Assembly: GCF_963576615.1 (NCBI RefSeq)
Contig: NC_088709.1
Location: 19,361,243 to 19,425,242, forward strand
Direction of reading: 5' to 3'
Origin: Watersipora subatra
Lineage: Eukaryota > Bryozoa > Gymnolaemata > Cheilostomatida > Watersiporidae
DNA length: 64,000 nucleotides
The notes beneath the pieces are model-generated. The model worked only from the letters and a program-made list of their open reading frames with translations. It ran no database searches and had not been told where the DNA came from. Shown here in pieces: positions 58,959 to 64,000 of this stretch. Made by a program: the position numbers and the translations under genes. Position 1 is the stretch's first letter, and every line of letters begins with the position of its first letter.

Positions 58959-61900
58959 CTACCAGAGATCTGAGAGTTTGAGCACTCGCCTCAAGATCTT
59001 AGCTGTTCCCAATAGCGCACTTTTCTGCAACTCACCTGAGTTGATTGTTGTTGGTATTTGGGCAAGCCACATTTTATGCACCGGTGTTATTGCGCCCAGT
59101 GCCCCAATGACTACTGGGATTACAGTTGTTCTTACATTCCAGCATTTTTCAATTTCTTCTCCAAGAGGGAGATATTTCTCTACCTTTTCTTTTTCTTTGC
59201 TGGCTATATTGTAGTCATTGGGTACTGCTATATCTATTATAGTAGCCCTCTTGTTCTCCTTGTCCACCACCACTATATCTGGTTGGTTTGCTAGGACATG
59301 CTTGTCAGTTCGGATGTAGAAGTCCCAGAGGATCTTAGGGCGGTCATTTTCATTGACCTTACCAGGAGCTTCCCACCAGTGTTGTGGTTTATTAAGGCAA
59401 TACTCATCACATAGACTTCTATACACAACACCTGCAACATGATTATGCCGCTCAATGTATGCGTTTCCTGCTAGCTGCTTGCATCCACTGATGATGTGTT
59501 GGATGGTCTCAGGTGCATCTTTGCACAGCCTGCATCTAGGATCGTCTCTAGTGTGATAGATTTTCGTTTGGAGTTGCCTTGTTGAGAGCACTTGCTCCTG
59601 GGCTGCCCTGATTAGCGACTCTGTATTGGCCGTTAGGTTTCCTTTGTTCAGCCACATATATGTCTGGTGAAGATCGCCAACTTTAGATATTTGTTGGTGG
59701 TAAGCACCATGACGAGGTTTCGTGTGCCAGTCAATTTCCTCATCATCAGGGCGTAGGTCCGTTGTAAGAGCAGCCGATTGAAATTCAGCTAGCAACTTAT
59801 CTGAAATGGCCATGGAGGCTGCATATGCTTTGATGCTTTGCTCCTCCTCTTTCACTGTCTGCTGTACACTTTTGAGTCCCCTACCGCCATCTTTCCTATC
59901 AAGATACAATCTAGTAGTATCAGATTTTGGGTGAAGTGCTCCATGCATGGTCAGCAGTTTACGAGTTGCTATATCTGTTTCTTTGATGGCTTCCTCAATC
60001 CACTTTATTATGCCTGCTGGATATCTTATTACTGGCAATGCGTAGGTATTTATTGCCATGACTTGGTTCTTGGCACTGAGCTGGCTCCGTAAGACCTGCC
60101 GAAGGCATTTCTTGTATTCGGTAATGGCTTTGTGACGTACCTCGGCTTCGTGGTTGATGTTGCTTTGCATAATCCCTAAGTACTTGTACCCTTATTCTAT
60201 ATCTTTGATGGTACCATTTGGCATTCTTAGGCCATCTGTGAGCATAGAATGGCCTTTCTTAAGAATTAGCCTTCCACATTTTTCAATACCGAAGGTCATT
60301 CCGATGTCCTTGCTGTATACCTGAGTGAGGTGTATTAGCGAATCAATGTCCCTTTCTTTGTTAGCGTACAGCTTGATGTCATCCATGTAGAAGAGGTGGT
60401 TTATCTTGGTGCCACTCTTAAACTGGTACCCATATTGAGTCTCCTCCAGCATATTGCTTAGAGGGTTTAGGCATATGCAGAAGAGCAGCGGTGATAAGGA
60501 GTCACCTTGATAGATGCCTCGCTTAATTTTTACACTCGCCAGCGTTTTGTCATTAGCCTCCAGTTCCGTCTTCCATTTGGTCATTGACATCTTGATGAAT
60601 GCCACAAGATCAGGGTGAACATTGTACATACTGAGGCACTCAAGTATCCAACTATGGGGAATTGAGTCATAAGCCTTTTTGTAGCCAATCCAAGCCATGG
60701 CAAGATTGGTTTGCCTTCTCTTGCTGTCTTGACAGACTGCCGGATCCACCAGTAACTGATGTTTGGCTCCTCGGGTGTTACGCCCAATTCCTTTCTGAGT
60801 ACTGGCCATATAGTGACTCATGTGCTCTTCCAGTTTGTCTGCAACTATTCCTGAGAGCAGTTTCCAAATGGTGGGCAAGCACGTTATTGGTCGATAGTTT
60901 TTAAGAATCGGCCCCTGCTTTGGATCTTTTATCAGAAGTACAGTTCGTCCTTTGGTCAGCCATTCTGGATGGTCACCTTGTTCTATTAGGCATTCCATCT
61001 GCTTAGCCATTCTAGTGTGAAGTGATGTCAATTTTTTTAACCAGAAGGCTTGAATCATGTCATGGCCAGGCGCTGCCCAGTTCTTCATACGCTGCACTCT
61101 GCACTTGATGTCCTCTTTGCTGATGGTGAGTCCTTGCTGAGCCACAGTGTGTTGATGGCTCTCTTTAAGTTTCTTCAGCCAATTTGCAGTGGTGTTATGA
61201 GTAGTCTCTTTCTCCCAGATGTCCTTCCAGAACTTTGAAGTGCTACATTGGGGAGGTTCAGACAATGGCCTCTGCAGTTCACCTTTGAACTGGGAATACA
61301 CTCCAGATGGATTATTGATGAACAGTTTGTTCATTCTCTTGTTATCCCGCTTTTTGGTGTACCGCTTCAGTCGTGCCGAGAGTGCTACTAGCTGCTGTCT
61401 GGCAGATTCTAAAGCTTCTATTGTGGCTTCCCTTTTTGGACGCGCCAAACTGTGGTTAGATCTCTCACTGAGCCTACTAACTTTCTTGCGCAAGTCCTTG
61501 ATCTTATTTTGTAGCCTCAGCTACCAGGATGGAATGGCTTGAAGCCTTGTTGGCAGTGGCTTAATATCCATCTCCTCCAAGATGACTGTTGCTGTACTGT
61601 AGATTAAGGCATTAGTCTCACTGATTGATCCAGTTGAGATCGATTCCAGTGCCAAGTTAATGTCTTCTAACAGCTTCTTAGGTATGGCCTTGCTAACTCT
61701 TCGTAGTGGTACCCTGCTTCCATAATCATTAGCAGCTGACATCTTGTTGTTGATATTTTCCGCAAGCTCTCTCACCCTTGGGTCAAGGTCCAAGTGCATG
61801 TCTTCTTCAACCCGTGAGTCAACACATGATTGTGTATGTGTGACAGTGTGTGTTGGTATGCACTCCTCGTTGGTTGAGGTTACTTGGGTGAACTGTTCCC

Positions 61901-62000
61901 TAATTTCATCTACCTCAAGTTCCGATATGAGGTTCCGCTTGATTATGTTACTCCTCTGAGCTACAAGTTGTTTAGCGGTTAGTGGCAATTCAGGGCGCAT
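58959..62000 (-). pseudogene. R2-type LINE polyprotein, dead copy
   Basis: One frame of about 1013 codons from the ATG at 62000 to the stop at 58959. Order: about 160 residues without a known motif; reverse transcriptase with NYRPITCLPTIWKLLSG, IPHSWILECL, GIYQGDSLSPLLF and the active-site YMDD (HLFYMDDIKLYA); a CRLCKDAPETIQHIISGC zinc motif; and a restriction-like endonuclease motif PDIVVVDKENKRATIIDIAV. The zinc motif plus endonuclease place it with RLE-bearing (R2/R4/NeSL-type) LINEs. Inactivating changes: TAG at 61521-61523, TAA at 60192-60194, and Gly in the RT motif A (AWIGYKKAYDS) where the first catalytic Asp is expected. No frameshift breaks the frame, so the copy is fairly young. 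It lies between two TA tracts. Confidence 0.88.
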
Positions 62001-62069
62001 GTTTATCTACAGTTGACGCATCCTTCCCATGTAGCCCCACTTTTGAGGTTCACTCATAAAGTAGCACTG

Positions 62070-62350
62070 CATGAGGTCCGTGTTTTCAGTTCGAGTCCAT
62101 TTCATCCATTTTGAACCAGTAGCCCATTTTTCACTGATTTCACTGATTTTGTCCTGGTTCAGCTACAGGCAGCGCGGACCTTTGAGGTCCGTGTTTTCAC
62201 TGATTTCACTGATTTTGTCCTGGTTCAGCTACAGGCAGCGCGGACCTTTGAGGTCCGTGTTTTCAGTCCGAGTCCATTTCAACCATTTTGAACCAGTAGC
62301 CCATTTTTCACTGCCTTGTCCTGGTTCAGCTACAGGCAGCGCGGACCTTG
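62070..62350 (-). repeat. Tandem repeats in the LINE 5' region
   Basis: Two to three overlapping copies of a block containing GTCCTGGTTCAGCTACAGGC and GCGCGGACC. Each has a small hairpin GGACCTTTGAGGTCC. Directly upstream of the LINE frame, so probably its 5' untranslated region. Confidence 0.7.
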
Positions 62351-62454
62351 TTTGACCGGGCGATGTCCGAGCCGGCATGGCTTTGGTTATTGCACTCATC
62401 ATAGAGGTTGTAGACATTATACAAGCAAGGGTCTTGTCTAAGGACCACCAGAAA

Positions 62455-62530
62455 AGTGCAGTTGTTGGGGTTTGAACCGAGGACCTAATGATCACGGTCC
62501 CAATACCTTACCAACTGCACTATCTGTCCT
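62455..62530 (-). repeat. tRNA-like sequence upstream of the LINE
   Basis: Minus strand: A-box-like TAGTGCAGTTGGTAAGG and B box GGTTCAAACCCC, about 45 bp apart, same direction as the LINE. A TA tract begins immediately upstream. It could be a SINE head or the pol III-type 5' end of the LINE. Confidence 0.6.
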
Positions 62531-62759
62531 GTATATATATGTACATATATATACTATATATATACATATATATATATATATATACATATATACTATATAT
62601 ATATACATATATACATATATACGTATATATATATACGGGAATACGGGTATACGGGTATACGGGTATACGTGTATGCACATGTATACATGCATATATGCAT
62701 ATGTGTATATATATACACATACATATATACATGCATATATACATGTATATATGTATATA

Positions 62760-62790
<31 letters not shown>

Positions 62791-62824
62791 GTATATATAT
62801 GTATATATATAATATATATATATA
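62531..62824. repeat. TA-rich microsatellite, 5' side of the LINE
   Basis: TATATA/CATATA repeats with an island of ACGGGTATACGGGTATAC. All frames here are low-complexity artefacts. Confidence 0.95.
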
Positions 62825-63197
62825 ATTCTCAAAGTATGTCTGTGGATCTGTCTGTCATTCCGGCCATAGCTATTAATGTCTTGGAATAAAGAATGCATAC
62901 CAAAGAAGATTTGATCCAAGGCATTCCCGTTCACCAATTCGACGCGGTACCCATTAGGCCAAAGAGATTGATTTGTTCACTAGCTGATATATGTCGTTAT
63001 ATATAAGCAAATACTCAATGGCTTTGCGTACTACACAGGGTGATTGCATAACATAGGACGAATAGCACTCATTAGCTTACTAAATTTTTCCATTGACATT
63101 ATGCCAGGCTAATAGCAAATGGCAGGCAACTCTCATTACTTCTTATTGTTTATAAGCTGATTTTTAATACCAGGGCAATGCCGAAAAGCACAGCTAG
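62825..63197 (+). mobile_element. Helitron-like element, short type (copy U5)
   Basis: Here the element is on the plus strand: TTCTCAAAGTATGTCTG at the 5' end, the antisense tRNA-like block at about 62905-62965, then CAGGGCAATGCCGAAAAGC and terminal CTAG at 63194-63197 followed by T. The hairpin is weakened by mutation. It matches U2 and U4 in inverse orientation and sits inside the transposase gene of the pogo-like element. Confidence 0.75.
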
Positions 63198-63224
63198 TAT
63201 ATATATACAAGTAAAACTAACACA

Positions 63225-63660
63225 GACCTGTTTGTTGGTATCCCAGCTAGTTGGATAAGGGCATTTGTTGATATTCAAAAGCAAGTTCTCTCAGCATCTT
63301 TCTTGTGAGTCCAACATGCAGCTTAGATGCCAGCAAAAGGTGGGCGGTCATAGCTTTTTCCTGGTCATCATCTAACACTCTGCCATTGCTAAACCTTGGC
63401 TGGTAGGTTAAACAGCCTAGAGATTGGCCCTGTTCAATTGCATTCTTTGCTTTGGCAACATAACGCGAAAGTGTCGACTTCTTGATATTAAAGTTGGTAG
63501 CTGCTCCTCACAGCGTAGATTTTTCCCAACCAGTTGTACAGCAGCTGTAATATGCTCATCTGTATGACTAATGCGTATGGTGGGTTTTCGATCACGTACA
63601 ATGGTTCTTTGTAATAAAAATTTATATATTTTAAGCATTTTTAAAGCAATCACAAACGAA
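63225..63660 (-). pseudogene. Transposase N-terminal remnant (pogo-like HTH)
   Basis: Minus-strand reading starts around RKPTIRISHTDEHITAAVQL, shifts frame near 63520, then continues NFNIKKSTLSRYVAKAKN and ARFSN-like/LDDDQEKAMTAHLLLASKL to RKMLRELAFEYQ. The pattern 'AA..F.I..STL.R' followed by an acidic 'E..L...L' helix is that of pogo/Tigger/Jerky N-terminal DNA-binding domains. Damage seen: one frameshift, a TGA at 63508-63510 and a TAG near 63250. The gene is then cut off by U5. Confidence 0.6.
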
Positions 63661-63844
63661 AGCAATTTCTGACCCTTGTGACTTAATGCCAAGGCTAACA
63701 TGGCCTTGATGAAGTGCATAGAGCAGCATTTAACTTTTTTGGCACTCTGGTAAATGTAAACTAACTGTGCAAAAATGCGAAATAGTTCATTGGGTGCCTT
63801 GGGACATGTTCCAAAGCGCCCTGTCCCATAATGCCCCCTCCTTA

Positions 63845-64000
63845 AACTATTGTTTTGTAAACAATTCACAAGCCTAATTTGATATGAATGTGCCCATCTG
63901 AAACTCAGAATGGTATGATTTCATGAACTAGCAATTCTCACTCTGCTGTATTTCTTTCATGCTAATTCAATTCAATTCATTCAGCAAATTAAATTCAGCT
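63845..64000. other. Right edge, no feature seen
   Basis: Sequence beyond the transposon terminus; only a short TTCAATTCAATTCATTCAG repeat is visible. Confidence 0.4.

Larger units (their letters stand above)
57366..63842 (-). mobile_element. pogo/Tigger-like DNA transposon with nested insertions
   Basis: The left terminus GGGGAGGTGGGGGCGCATTGG and the right terminus read inward AGGAGGGGGCATTATGGGACA form imperfect inverted ends, each flanked by TA (57364-57365 and 63843-63844). CATTGGGACA-type motifs recur inside both ends (57595-57625, about 63785-63830), as subterminal binding sites often do. Transposase-like coding remnants lie on the minus strand at the two extremes: N-terminal at 63225-63660, C-terminal at 57835-58330. 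The middle is replaced by a LINE, TA repeats and a Helitron-like copy. Confidence 0.65.

Noticed and set aside
62472-62937. Ile/Tyr-rich open frames
   Set aside because: Low-complexity TA microsatellite; no protein signal.

Overview
The window is animal nuclear DNA. It is AT-rich, has short exons with GT-AG introns, and is dense in minisatellites and transposons. It holds two complete, recognisable housekeeping genes and a long gene-poor flank. The protein matches are of general metazoan type. The repeat content (Helitron ends, piggyBac-like, hAT-like and mariner-like MITEs, an R2-like LINE and a Gypsy-like remnant) would suit a marine lophotrochozoan-type invertebrate, but I cannot name the species from sequence alone.

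Positions 1926-18782 (+) encode the beta subunit of the AP-3 adaptor complex. I could place 22 exons with consistent phases, giving about 1058 residues: HEAT-repeat trunk, Ser/Asp/Glu-rich hinge, then C-terminal ear. Positions 19463-40309 (-) encode carnitine O-acetyltransferase in 13 exons, about 623-640 residues, with the catalytic His, the carnitine-binding RTDTIRS and STS motifs, and a C-terminal AKL. The two genes converge with only about 680 bp between their stop codons. They share no obvious pathway (lysosome-related vesicle sorting versus acyl-carnitine metabolism).

The introns are packed with repeats. There are two copies of a TTAA-flanked MITE with long inverted ends (6438-7315 and 8750-9658), fold-back elements (13188-13697 and 23392-24185), a hAT-like MITE with an 8-bp duplication (26257-26709) and mariner-like MITEs with TA duplications (33214-33573 and 35979-37506). 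The 35979-37506 MITE contains a 53-unit 15-bp satellite. Many minisatellites occur, and several begin at or next to splice donors.

From about 40.3 kb to the end I find no intact host gene. This part holds minisatellites, two pairs of nested Helitron-like elements (43848-45160 and 50818-52080), a decayed Gypsy-type gag-protease fragment (46.1-47.3 kb), tRNA-derived SINE-like sequences, and an 8-residue-period coding-like repeat with stops (52.9-53.6 kb). The last 6.5 kb is a composite: a pogo/Tigger-like transposon with TA-flanked inverted ends at 57366 and 63842. Its transposase gene is split by a dead R2-type LINE (58959-62000) lying between two TA-repeat tracts, and by a fifth Helitron copy (62825-63197).
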